From an uncultured Eggerthella sp. (GTDB lineage: Bacteria; Actinomycetota; Coriobacteriia; Coriobacteriales; Eggerthellaceae), in the NCBI GenBank assembly GCA_900538545.1, contig UPYK01000020.1, positions 1 to 23,832 on the forward strand: 23,832 nucleotides of DNA, read 5' to 3'. This document shows positions 7,714 through 14,060 of the stretch, piece after piece. A program made the position numbers and the translations under genes. A model generated the notes under the pieces. The model had not been told where the DNA came from and searched no databases. It saw only the letters and a program-made list of their open reading frames with translations. Positions within the stretch are counted from its first letter, which is position 1. Each line of letters starts with the position of its first letter.

Positions 7714-8484
7714 ATGAGCATTGAAGACCCCCTGGTTCTCGGAGGGAAATCCTTCGACTCCCGCTTCATCTTAGGCTCGGGCAAATATTCGCTCGATCTG
7801 GTGGAAGCGGCGGTCGAACATGCGGGTGCGCAGATTATCACGCTCGCGCTGCGCCGCGCCAACTCGGAGACCGACTCCATTCTCGCGCATATCCCTGAAG
7901 GCGTTACGCTCTTGCCGAACACTTCGGGCGCGCGCACTGCAGAAGAAGCCGTGCGCATCGCGCGCTTGGCGCGGGAACTCGGCTGCGGCGACTTCGTGAA
8001 GATCGAGATCATGCGTGATTCGAAGTATCTTCTGCCCGACAACTACGAGACTATCAAGGCCACCGAGGTGCTCGCGAACGAAGGGTTCATCGTGCTTCCC
8101 TACATGTATCCCGATCTGAATGTCGCGCGCGATCTGGTGAACGCCGGTGCTGCAGCGGTCATGCCGCTCGGCGCGCCCATCGGGTCGAACAAGGGGCTTG
8201 CCACGAAGGACTTCATCCAGATCCTGATCGACGAGATCGACCTGCCCATCATCGTAGATGCGGGCATCGGGCGACCTTCGCAGGCTGCGGAAGCCATGGA
8301 GATGGGGGCGGCTGCTGTTATGGCGAATACCGCGATCGCAACCGCCGGCGATGTAGCCTCTATGGCGCACGCGTTCAAGCTCGCCATCGAAGCTGGTCGT
8401 GAAGCATACCTTGCGGGACTCGGACGCGTGATCGACAAAGGTGCGGTGGCATCCTCGCCCCTTACCGGCTTCTTGTCGGACTAG
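7714..8484 (+). CDS. thiG: Thiazole synthase ThiG
   Basis: TIM-barrel enzyme that builds the thiazole phosphate from deoxyxylulose phosphate, dehydroglycine and ThiS thiocarboxylate. The 256 residues match the family's usual length. K96 in GDFVKIEIM is the expected Schiff-base lysine. Other family stretches are FILGSGKY, LPNTSGARTAEEAVRIARLARE, MPLGAPIGSNKGL and VDAGIGRPSQAAEAMEMGAAAVMANTAIA (written as separate strands of the barrel). AAGGAAG precedes the ATG. A small GCGC / GCGC hairpin lies in the 69-base gap after thiF (around 7680). The gene's stop codon is immediately followed by the palindromic element at 8485. Confidence 0.96.
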   Translation: MSIEDPLVLGGKSFDSRFILGSGKYSLDLVEAAVEHAGAQIITLALRRANSETDSILAHIPEGVTLLPNTSGARTAEEAVRIARLARELGCGDFVKIEIMRDSKYLLPDNYETIKATEVLANEGFIVLPYMYPDLNVARDLVNAGAAAVMPLGAPIGSNKGLATKDFIQILIDEIDLPIIVDAGIGRPSQAAEAMEMGAAAVMANTAIATAGDVASMAHAFKLAIEAGREAYLAGLGRVIDKGAVASSPLTGFLSD

Positions 8485-8642
8485 GCAAGCAGCACGCCCA
8501 TGGGGCACTTGTAATTACCCGCTTTCGCTGTTCGCTTGCCTGATTAGGCAAGCTCATGCGCTTCGCTCCTTCGGACAGCCTATTACTATTTAAGAGTGCG
8601 GACTCAGAGTAATTTAAGTGCCCCATGGGCTCAGCTGCTTGC
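8485..8642. repeat. 158-bp palindromic element A1 with long outer stem and two inner hairpins
   Basis: Begins on the base after the thiG stop. Outer arms: GCAAGCAGC (8485-8493) pairs with 8634-8642; GCCCATGGGGCACTT (8496-8510) pairs with 8616-8630; AATTAC (8513-8518) pairs with 8609-8614, about 30 bp in all. Inside are hairpin GCTTGCC / GGCAAGC (8534-8553, 6-base loop) and a small one, GAGT / ACTC (8594-8605). A copy of exactly the same length lies at 13842-13999, about 92% identical by eye. The strongest differences are in loops or keep pairing. It also contains the core CTGTTC-hairpin-TCATGCG shared with A2 and C. Confidence 0.85.
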
Positions 8643-8860
8643 TCGACCAGGAACGTTTCTACTCGATCAGCGGAGAGGGTGAGGCAGCGAGGTGACTCTT
8701 CGCCGACTAAATTCATTAATAATAAAACCCGAGCGAAGCAGCGACGCATGAGCGAATCTGTTTACAAGATTCGCGAACAGGGAAGCGGGGAACCTCGTGT
8801 CTCGCGCTCTCCGCTGATCGAGCGACACGAGCAAAGAAGAACCTACTCATGGAGGTTGTG
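8643..8860. repeat. Palindromic element A2, inverted relative of the block at 11604-11876
   Basis: A perfect 16-bp inverted repeat, CTCGATCAGCGGAGAG (8662-8677) with its complement at 8807-8822, encloses a core at about 8694-8791. A weaker outer TTGCTCG / CGAGCAA pair (8639-8645 / 8828-8834) may extend it. Inside is hairpin GCGAATCT / AGATTCGC (8752-8774). Read on the minus strand, the core matches 11745-11843, including a shared AT-rich run with GGGTTTTATTATT. With A1 it fills the whole 377-bp gap between thiG and thiH; no gene is seen here. Only the thiH SD (GGAGG, about 8851) is added at the end. Confidence 0.8.
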
Positions 8861-8861
8861 A

Positions 8862-10067
8862 ATGAGTAAGAAGATCGCAGAACATCAGCCGATGGAAGGG
8901 ATAACGGTGTTCGAGGTCGAGAACAAGATCGACCACCTCACCTATCTGCCCGACATGGAGCAGATCGACCCCTCCGTTCGCCTTCAGGTTGAAGAGGCGT
9001 TCGCCGCATACGACCCCACAAGCTTCACCGAAGCCGATGTGCGCGCCGCGCTGGAAGCCGATACGCTCACGCCCCGTGACTTCGGTGCGCTGCTCTCCCC
9101 CGCAGCCGAGCCGTTCCTCGAGGAAATGGCACAACGAGCGCGCAGCGAGAAGCGCCGCTTCTTCGGCGATAACGTCTATCTGTTCACCCCCATCTATTTG
9201 GCGAACTACTGCGAGAACTACTGCATCTATTGCGGTTTCAACTGCCACAACAAGATCCGTCGCGCGCAGCTCGACACCGAGCAGATCGAGGCAGAGATGG
9301 CAGCCATCGCCCAAACAGGGCTTGAAGAAGTGCTCATCCTCACCGGCGAAAGCCGCACCAAGAGCACTGTGGAATACATCGGTGAAGCCTGCAAGATCGC
9401 CTCGCGGTATTTCAAGAATGTGGGCCTTGAGGTCTATCCTATGAACTCCGATGAATACGCCTACCTACAGGAATGCGGAGCCGACTACGTAACCGTATTC
9501 CAGGAGACCTACGACGCACGCCGCTACGAAGAGCTCCACCTTGCTGGGCACAAACGCGTGTTCCCTTATCGCATGGAAGCACAAGAGCGCGCGCTCATGG
9601 GTGGCATGCGCGGCGTTGCATTCGCTGCGCTGCTCGGGCTGGCCGATTTCCGTAAGGATGCCTTCGCCACCGGCATGCACGCCTATCTGCTGCAGAAGAA
9701 ATATCCGCATGCAGAGATCTCCTTCTCGTGCCCGCGTTTGCGTCCGATCACGAACAACAGCGAGATCAACCCCCACGATGTGCATGAACGCCAGCTTTTG
9801 CAGGTCATGTGCGCCTATCGCATCTTCATGCCGTTCGCTGGCATGACCATCTCGACGCGTGAATGCGAACGCTTCCGCAACAACGTGGTCGACATCGCGG
9901 CGACGAAGATATCGGCGGGGGTCTCGACGGGCATCGGCGGACACGAAGGTGAAGAGCAGGGCGACGACCAATTCGAAATCGCCGATGGTCGCAGCGTGGA
10001 AGAGGTCGTTGCTGCGCTCACTGCGCGCGGTTTACAGCCGGTCATGAACGACTATATTTATGTATAG
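8862..10067 (+). CDS. thiH: Tyrosine lyase ThiH (2-iminoacetate synthase), radical SAM
   Basis: Cleaves tyrosine with a SAM-derived radical to dehydroglycine, a substrate of ThiG, and p-cresol. Of 401 residues, the cluster motif is CENYCIYC (C117, C121, C124), preceded by LFTPIYLANY. Other ThiH stretches are ILTGESRTKS, VFQETYDARRYEELH, SCPRLRP and FAGMTISTRE. HydG, a close relative needed for the hydrogenase in this genome, would be longer and would carry a C-terminal Cys-rich cluster site. The C-terminus here (ARGLQPVMNDYIYV) has none, so I call ThiH. GGAGG lies six bases before the ATG. The gene is separated from thiG by structured repeats but continues the same operon by function, and is followed eight bases later by tenI. 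Confidence 0.94.
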   Translation: MSKKIAEHQPMEGITVFEVENKIDHLTYLPDMEQIDPSVRLQVEEAFAAYDPTSFTEADVRAALEADTLTPRDFGALLSPAAEPFLEEMAQRARSEKRRFFGDNVYLFTPIYLANYCENYCIYCGFNCHNKIRRAQLDTEQIEAEMAAIAQTGLEEVLILTGESRTKSTVEYIGEACKIASRYFKNVGLEVYPMNSDEYAYLQECGADYVTVFQETYDARRYEELHLAGHKRVFPYRMEAQERALMGGMRGVAFAALLGLADFRKDAFATGMHAYLLQKKYPHAEISFSCPRLRPITNNSEINPHDVHERQLLQVMCAYRIFMPFAGMTISTRECERFRNNVVDIAATKISAGVSTGIGGHEGEEQGDDQFEIADGRSVEEVVAALTARGLQPVMNDYIYV

Positions 10068-10074
10068 GAGCACT

Positions 10075-10680
10075 ATGGCTTTTCAGATCATCGCTATAAC
10101 TAACCGCGCGCTTTGCGCGCAGCCACTTGAGGTGAGGATCGCTGCACTTTGCGATGCGGGGGTCGATCGCGTGATCGTGCGTGAGAAAGACCTTACCGAA
10201 CGCGAGTTCGGCGCACTGCTCGATCGCATCGAAGCGCTGCTCTTGCCTGATCAGCGCCGTCGCATCACCGTGAACACCTTCGTCGACCTCGCCGCGGCAA
10301 AGGGCTTTCCCTCGATCCAGATGAGCTACGACGAGTTCGAGCGCCACCCCGATTTCGCGCGCGAGTTTCAGGAAGTGGGCGTATCGGTGCATGGGGTCAA
10401 TGAAGCCGAGCACGTCGAACGACAGGGAGCTGATTTCTGCATCGCAGGCCACATCTTCACCACCCAATGCAAACCTGGCGTGGAGCCGCGCGGCCTTGAT
10501 TTCCTCAGGTGCATCACTTCGAACGCGGCCATTCCCGTCTATGCGATCGGCGGTATTAACGCGCACAATATCGCTTCGGTGCGCGATGCTGGTGCGGATG
10601 GCGCATGCTTGATGAGCACACTTATGACCTGCGACAATGTTGCAGAAGCAATCGACGAGCTCAGGGCAGCTCTTTCTTAG
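10075..10680 (+). CDS. tenI: TenI-like thiazole tautomerase (ThiE/TenI family)
   Basis: Of 201 residues; TIM-barrel protein of the thiamin-phosphate synthase/TenI family. The stretch GHIFTTQCKPGVEPRG resembles the TenI GHIFxTDCKKG pattern rather than the phosphate-binding region of ThiE. The ThiE-type motif for pyrimidine and magnesium is only partly present (IVREKDL kept, but NTFVDLAAAKGF in place of the usual NDRxDLA with an HLGQ follow-up). The likely role is aromatising the thiazole carboxylate tautomer made by ThiG. True thiamin-phosphate synthase activity is not excluded. The start ATG 10075 has GGAG four bases before it. It overlaps the end of the convergent tatD-like gene by four bases. 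Confidence 0.8.
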   Translation: MAFQIIAITNRALCAQPLEVRIAALCDAGVDRVIVREKDLTEREFGALLDRIEALLLPDQRRRITVNTFVDLAAAKGFPSIQMSYDEFERHPDFAREFQEVGVSVHGVNEAEHVERQGADFCIAGHIFTTQCKPGVEPRGLDFLRCITSNAAIPVYAIGGINAHNIASVRDAGADGACLMSTLMTCDNVAEAIDELRAALS

Positions 10681-11558
10681 TAGAAGATCTTACGCACATT
10701 GCGCGTGATAGCATCGAGCGCATCTTCCCCACGTAGTGCGACGATCTCCCGATAGGCTTCTTCAAGCATCGATATATAACGCATTTCAACCGCTTCGGTA
10801 ACTTGTTTGCACGCTTGCGAGTTCTCTACGCATGCATCGATGGGGGCCTCTTCGGGCAAATCGGTCTCGATGAGCAAGCGATTTAGCGGAATGGCTTTCG
10901 CATATTCTCGTCCGCGCTTCGTCTGGAGCATGAACGCGTTGACCGAGAAGAAGCAACCCAGATCGCGCGCGCGTTTCAGCTGAGCGCTCGAACCCGAAAA
11001 CCAATGGAAGATGATCGTGTTATCTTCCAGCAGCTCGTATTCCTCGAGCATATCCATGATCACATCGGCGCCTCGCACAGCGTGGAACGAGAAGACACGT
11101 CCGCCCTTGGCTTCGCCAGCTTCTTTGGCGCCTTCGATGCCTTCGACGGCTGAAGGCGCGGGGCTCTTCTTCGCGGCAGCAAAGATCGTGCGCAGCACTT
11201 CGACCTGCGCCTGCTTGGTCTGTTCGTCGGTCGCAAAAACGCTCTTAGCAAGCCCATTCTTGCCGAAGTCAAGCCCGACCTCGCCGATGTAGCGCGCGCT
11301 GGCAACAAGACCAAGAAGGAGCGCCTTGTCCTCATCGGAGATCTTGCCCTGCGCGACCCACCAAGGGTGAGCACCCACGCCCACTTTTATCTTCGGGAAT
11401 GAGGCAAGCGCCTGCTGTGCGAAACAATAGTCGGCAGGACTCACCGTCGTGGAGAAAGCGCCTGCGAAACGCTCTGTGAACCAGGAGGCGAACGAAGCGA
11501 CATCGGGCGCGAAGCTCATATGCGCATGTGCGTCGAAAAACTCTCTACTCTCTGGCAT
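10677..11558 (-). CDS. TatD-family metal-dependent hydrolase
   Basis: Of 293 residues; TIM-barrel hydrolase of the TatD nuclease-like family. Metal ligands are all seen: H11 and H13 in DAHAHM, E93 in IGEVGLDFG, H159 in FSFHAVRG, H185 in IIFHWFSGS, and Asp in LLIETDLPEEAP. An odd insertion of about 23 residues (131-153, rich in Ala, Gly, Lys and Glu, including PAPSAVEG) lies in the loop just before the strand with H159. ATG 11558 is chosen because GAGGAGA precedes it; longer frames upstream run into the structured repeat. It lies downstream of tcdA on the same strand, 343 bases away. Substrate unknown; 3'-5' DNase or deglycase-like roles are known in the family. Confidence 0.87.
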   Translation of the reverse strand: MPESREFFDAHAHMSFAPDVASFASWFTERFAGAFSTTVSPADYCFAQQALASFPKIKVGVGAHPWWVAQGKISDEDKALLLGLVASARYIGEVGLDFGKNGLAKSVFATDEQTKQAQVEVLRTIFAAAKKSPAPSAVEGIEGAKEAGEAKGGRVFSFHAVRGADVIMDMLEEYELLEDNTIIFHWFSGSSAQLKRARDLGCFFSVNAFMLQTKRGREYAKAIPLNRLLIETDLPEEAPIDACVENSQACKQVTEAVEMRYISMLEEAYREIVALRGEDALDAITRNVRKIFY

Positions 11559-11603
11559 GTCTCTCCTCTTCCCTTTTTGCGCTAACAAACAGCTGTACCT
11601 ATC

Positions 11604-11876
11604 CGCAATCAGTGGAGAAGGCAAGGCACGAGGTTCCCCGCTCGTTGCCACAAGAGGCTTACGCCTGTGGGGTGGTTGGGTCGACCCGCTTTCTTGCATG
11701 TCTAAAGCGTCAGCTCACGTCTGCACGCCCGCGCAAGAAAAAGCTCCCCGCTTCCCTGTTCGCGAATCAGCGCATGCTGATTCGCTCATGCGTCGCTGCT
11801 TTGCTCGGGTTTTATTATTTATTATATGTGTCGGCAAAGAGTCGCTTTCTTCTTGCACCCGCATACAGACGTGAGC
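11604..11876. repeat. Palindromic element C (core plus variable arms)
   Basis: Fills most of the 343-bp gap between tcdA and the tatD-like gene; no gene is seen here. The first part (11608-11640) resembles the minus strand of 8787-8818. It is followed by small hairpins, AGGC-TTAC-GCCT near 11655 and the palindrome GGGTCGACCC near 11679. The main part has arms GCTCACGTCTG (11713-11723) with complement at 11866-11876, and GCAAGAA (11733-11739) with complement 11850-11856. The core at 11745-11843 carries hairpin GCGAATCAGC / GCTGATTCGC (11762-11785, loop GCAT). Core flanks are nearly identical to A2, yet stem and arms differ in sequence and still pair. Confidence 0.78.
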
Positions 11877-11901
11877 GCCTAAGCAAGACGAGAGTGCATC
11901 T

Positions 11902-12675
11902 TTACTCGATACCCGCAAGGTCGCGGAGAACTTCGCCGGCGATCATCTGGCCGAAGATCGGTGGCACGAACGATGCCGTGCCCAAGTCCTTGCGCTCAGC
12001 ACGCTCCCAATCGCTGCCCATGTTGGTGTCGACCGGCTGTTCGCACGAGTAGATGACCTTCAGCTGCTTGATGCCACGCTTGCGCCCTTCTTTGCGCATG
12101 ATGCGGCAGAGCGGGCAGTTCACCGTGTCATACAGATCGGTGATCTTGAAGCATTCGGGATGGATCTTGTTCGCCCCGCCCATGCTGCTGATCAGCTTGA
12201 ATGAGTAGTTCGGCGCAAGTTCGGCCAATTTGAGCTTCGCCGAGATCGTATCGATCGCATCGACCACATAATCCACATCGCGCGCATACTCGTCAAGGAA
12301 GCTCTCCATTTCCTCCTGGCGCAAAAAGCCGAACACCTTCTTGACCTGCGCTTCGGGGTTGATGTCCTTGATCATCGCTTCCATCACATCCACCTTGCGC
12401 TTGCCGAGCGTGGAATAGAACGCGATGGACTGACGGTTGATATTGCTCTCTTCCACCACATCGCGATCGAGGATCGTCAGTTTGCCCACGCCCCCGCGCG
12501 CAAGTGCCTCGGTGCAATTCGATCCCACTCCGCCGATGCCGAGCACGAGCACGTGCGCATTCACGATCGCACGCAGCGCATCTTCACCCCACAGGGTCTT
12601 GAGCTTCTCGTAGCGAGCGGGCAATTCCTCGTGTTGCGCTTGTGGCGTTTCAGATTGCACGGATGAGCCTTTCAT
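11902..12675 (-). CDS. tcdA: tRNA threonylcarbamoyladenosine dehydratase, TcdA/CsdL-like
   Basis: E1-like ATP-dependent enzyme that cyclises t6A37 in tRNA to ct6A. In 257 residues I see the nucleotide site GIGGVGS at 46-52, LTILDRDVVEESNINRQ with the adenylating Arg, VVDAIDTISAKLKL, SSMGGANKIHP (family pattern SxGxxxKxDP), and a CPLCR motif. It is distinguished from ThiF by these and by length. The SD is GAGAGGAAG before ATG 12675. Its nearest co-directional neighbour is the tatD-like gene past element C. The DP of the usual KxDPT region reads HP here, a small deviation. MoeB is less likely, since the MoaD-type zinc pattern is not complete. Confidence 0.87.
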   Translation of the reverse strand: MKGSSVQSETPQAQHEELPARYEKLKTLWGEDALRAIVNAHVLVLGIGGVGSNCTEALARGGVGKLTILDRDVVEESNINRQSIAFYSTLGKRKVDVMEAMIKDINPEAQVKKVFGFLRQEEMESFLDEYARDVDYVVDAIDTISAKLKLAELAPNYSFKLISSMGGANKIHPECFKITDLYDTVNCPLCRIMRKEGRKRGIKQLKVIYSCEQPVDTNMGSDWERAERKDLGTASFVPPIFGQMIAGEVLRDLAGIE

Positions 12676-12739
12676 TCGGTCTTCCTCTCATTATAGCGAG
12701 CGTGCACGCACCTACGCCGAAGGTCAAGTTGCAGGCGGA

Positions 12740-12767
12740 AAACTAGAACTTAACAGGTTTCTGTCAA
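12740..12767 (-). promoter_or_regulatory. Candidate promoter of tcdA
   Basis: A consensus -35 TTGACA (12762-12767), a 16-base spacer and -10 TAGTTT (12740-12745) on the minus strand, about 65 bases before the start codon. A second TATAAT lies at 12690-12695, 14 bases before the ATG, without a good -35; it would give an almost leaderless mRNA. Confidence 0.5.
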
Positions 12768-12816
12768 AACCCACGCGCTTCCCAGCTGCGCATTCGCTCA
12801 TGTTAGGTTAAAGACA

Positions 12817-12857
12817 CGCCAAAACACAGCAATTCGGCTCATGCTGTGGGCTTGGCG
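12817..12857 (+). promoter_or_regulatory. Long hairpin in the leader of the baeRF gene
   Basis: CGCCAA (12817-12822) pairs with TTGGCG (12852-12857), and CACAGCA (12825-12831) pairs with TGCTGTG (12842-12848), 13 bp in two helices. It ends about 20 bases before the GGAGG of the gene. No T-run follows, so it is not a terminator; a stability or protein-binding role is possible. I found no convincing promoter in this 217-bp gap on the plus strand. Confidence 0.45.
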
Positions 12858-12892
12858 TTCGAACGTATCCGCTGCAACAAGGAGGCTTCATC

Positions 12893-13741
12893 ATGCGCCC
12901 CATTCATCACACTAAAGATACCGTCATGATCTTGGACGATATTTCTGAGCTCACTACGTCGGCTGAAGGCCCAGTCGTCTCACTCTACCTGCCCACCGAA
13001 TACAAGCGTTTGCGCACCAATAAAGAGCGCATCGAGATGAAAGACCTCATGAAAGAGGCCAAGCACGAGATCGATGCGAACTACGCCATCCAGCCGAACA
13101 ACAAGATCCTCGTTCACCTTGAAGATGTGATCAACGCTCCTGATGAAGAGATCTGGCTGAACGCGGAGGCTAGTGTAGCGCTCTTCGCCGACAAGGATCA
13201 TGTCTATATCGCGAACCTCTATCACAAGGTCGATCCGCAAGTGTTCGTCGGCGACAACTGGGAGCTTTCCCCACTCAAGGGTGATGAATTCCAGCAGTCC
13301 AAGTACTACATCTTGGCTGTTTCTGCCGATCGATTCGGGCTCATCAAGGGGCTCGGCAACTGCCTTAACCGCATCGATGTTGAAGATGAGGGCGTTGCGA
13401 AGCAGTTCGGCGAACTCATGCACGATTTCAGCGATGCGCCTGCGCTCGACCACCACATGCTCATGAAGCACCTCAACCCGTATCACGATTATCGCTCGCG
13501 CAACGAAGTGTCCAAGATCGAGGCCGAGAAGTTCTACCGCTACATCAACAAAGTAGTCCAGGATACCTTGCTTCCCGACAATCCCGATCCTGTTATCCTT
13601 GCTTGCTTGCCTGAGCATGAGGCTGAATTCCGCAAGATCGCGACCATTCCGCATCTGATGGATAAGGGCATCGAGAAGGATCCGGGCAGCATGGATTCGA
13701 AGGAGCTCGCCATCGCCGCATGCAAGATCCTTGAAGCGTAG
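12893..13741 (+). CDS. eRF1-like protein, bacterial archaeo-eukaryotic release factor (baeRF) type
   Basis: Of 282 residues. The N-terminal part has the baeRF hallmark VVSLYLPTEYK (residues about 28-38), followed by RIEMKDLMKEAKHEI. A central domain has SVALFADKDHVYIANL and YYILAVSADRFGLIKG, and the C-terminal domain has VILACLPEHEAEFRKI. These proteins are related to eRF1/pelota and are proposed to act at ribosomes or in stress. The functional GGQ of true release factors is not seen. ATG 12893 with GGAGG upstream is the natural start; an in-frame ATG at residue 12 is also possible. It is a single gene closed by a strong terminator. The exact baeRF family number is not assigned. Confidence 0.62.
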   Translation: MRPIHHTKDTVMILDDISELTTSAEGPVVSLYLPTEYKRLRTNKERIEMKDLMKEAKHEIDANYAIQPNNKILVHLEDVINAPDEEIWLNAEASVALFADKDHVYIANLYHKVDPQVFVGDNWELSPLKGDEFQQSKYYILAVSADRFGLIKGLGNCLNRIDVEDEGVAKQFGELMHDFSDAPALDHHMLMKHLNPYHDYRSRNEVSKIEAEKFYRYINKVVQDTLLPDNPDPVILACLPEHEAEFRKIATIPHLMDKGIEKDPGSMDSKELAIAACKILEA

Positions 13742-13762
13742 CTGCGCATCATACGTACCAAC

Positions 13763-13790
13763 AAGAGCCCTCCCCCGAGGGCTCTTTTTT
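13763..13790 (+). terminator. Intrinsic terminator of the baeRF gene
   Basis: AAGAGCCCTC pairs perfectly with GAGGGCTCTT across a CCCC loop, running into a T-run ending at 13790. A textbook rho-independent terminator 22 bases after the stop codon. Confidence 0.95.
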
Positions 13791-13796
13791 GCCTGG

Positions 13797-13825
13797 TGAC
13801 AAACTACCCGGTCGTTCGACACCTT
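13797..13825. repeat. 29-bp repeat, copy 2 (left of element B)
   Basis: Begins TGACAAACTA and ends TCGACACCTT. Identical to copy 3 at 14032-14060; together they bracket palindromic element B as direct repeats. It has a weak hairpin (GGTG at 13795-13798 with CACC at 13820-13823) followed by Ts. Confidence 0.8.
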
Positions 13826-13841
13826 TTCCCATCTATCCCGC

Positions 13842-13999
13842 GCAAGCAGCACGCCCAAGGGGCACTTGTAATTACCCGCTTTCGCTGTTCGCTTGCCTTT
13901 TCAGGCAAGCTCATGCGCTTCGCTCCTTCGGACAACCTATTTATATTGAAGTTAGCGAACTCAGAGTAATTTAAGTACCCCATGGGCTCAGCTGCTTGC
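13842..13999. repeat. 158-bp palindromic element B, twin of A1
   Basis: Same length as 8485-8642 and about 92% identical (13 differences counted by eye). Inner hairpin GCTTGCC / GGCAAGC at 13891-13910 has a different loop (TTTTCA instead of TGATTA). The small hairpin is AGTT / AACT at 13950-13961, with several substitutions but still paired. A further 29 bases to 14028 resemble 8643-8671. The outer stem is slightly weaker than in A1 (two substitutions). With the 29-bp repeats it fills the 317-bp gap between the baeRF gene and the phosphatase gene; no gene is seen. Confidence 0.83.
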
Positions 14000-14031
14000 T
14001 CGACCAGAAACGGCTTAGCTCGATCAGCAGA

Positions 14032-14060
14032 TGACAAACTACCCGGTCGTTCGACACCTT
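14032..14060. repeat. 29-bp repeat, copy 3 (right of element B)
   Basis: Identical to copy 2. Its last bases overlap the stop codon of the convergent phosphatase gene (14059-14061). Confidence 0.8.

Noticed and set aside
8462..8749. A minus-strand peptide over A1 resembling one over B (13804-14037)
   Set aside because: Similarity follows from the DNA repeat. Differences alter residues rather than fall at silent positions, while hairpins are preserved, so structure and not protein appears selected.
8485..8860. CRISPR array or retron
   Set aside because: No regularly spaced short direct repeats, no cas genes, and no reverse transcriptase in the window; the structure is palindromic and single-unit.
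8862..10067. HydG instead of ThiH
   Set aside because: The protein lacks the C-terminal Cys-rich cluster site of HydG, has ThiH length, and lies between thiG and tenI.
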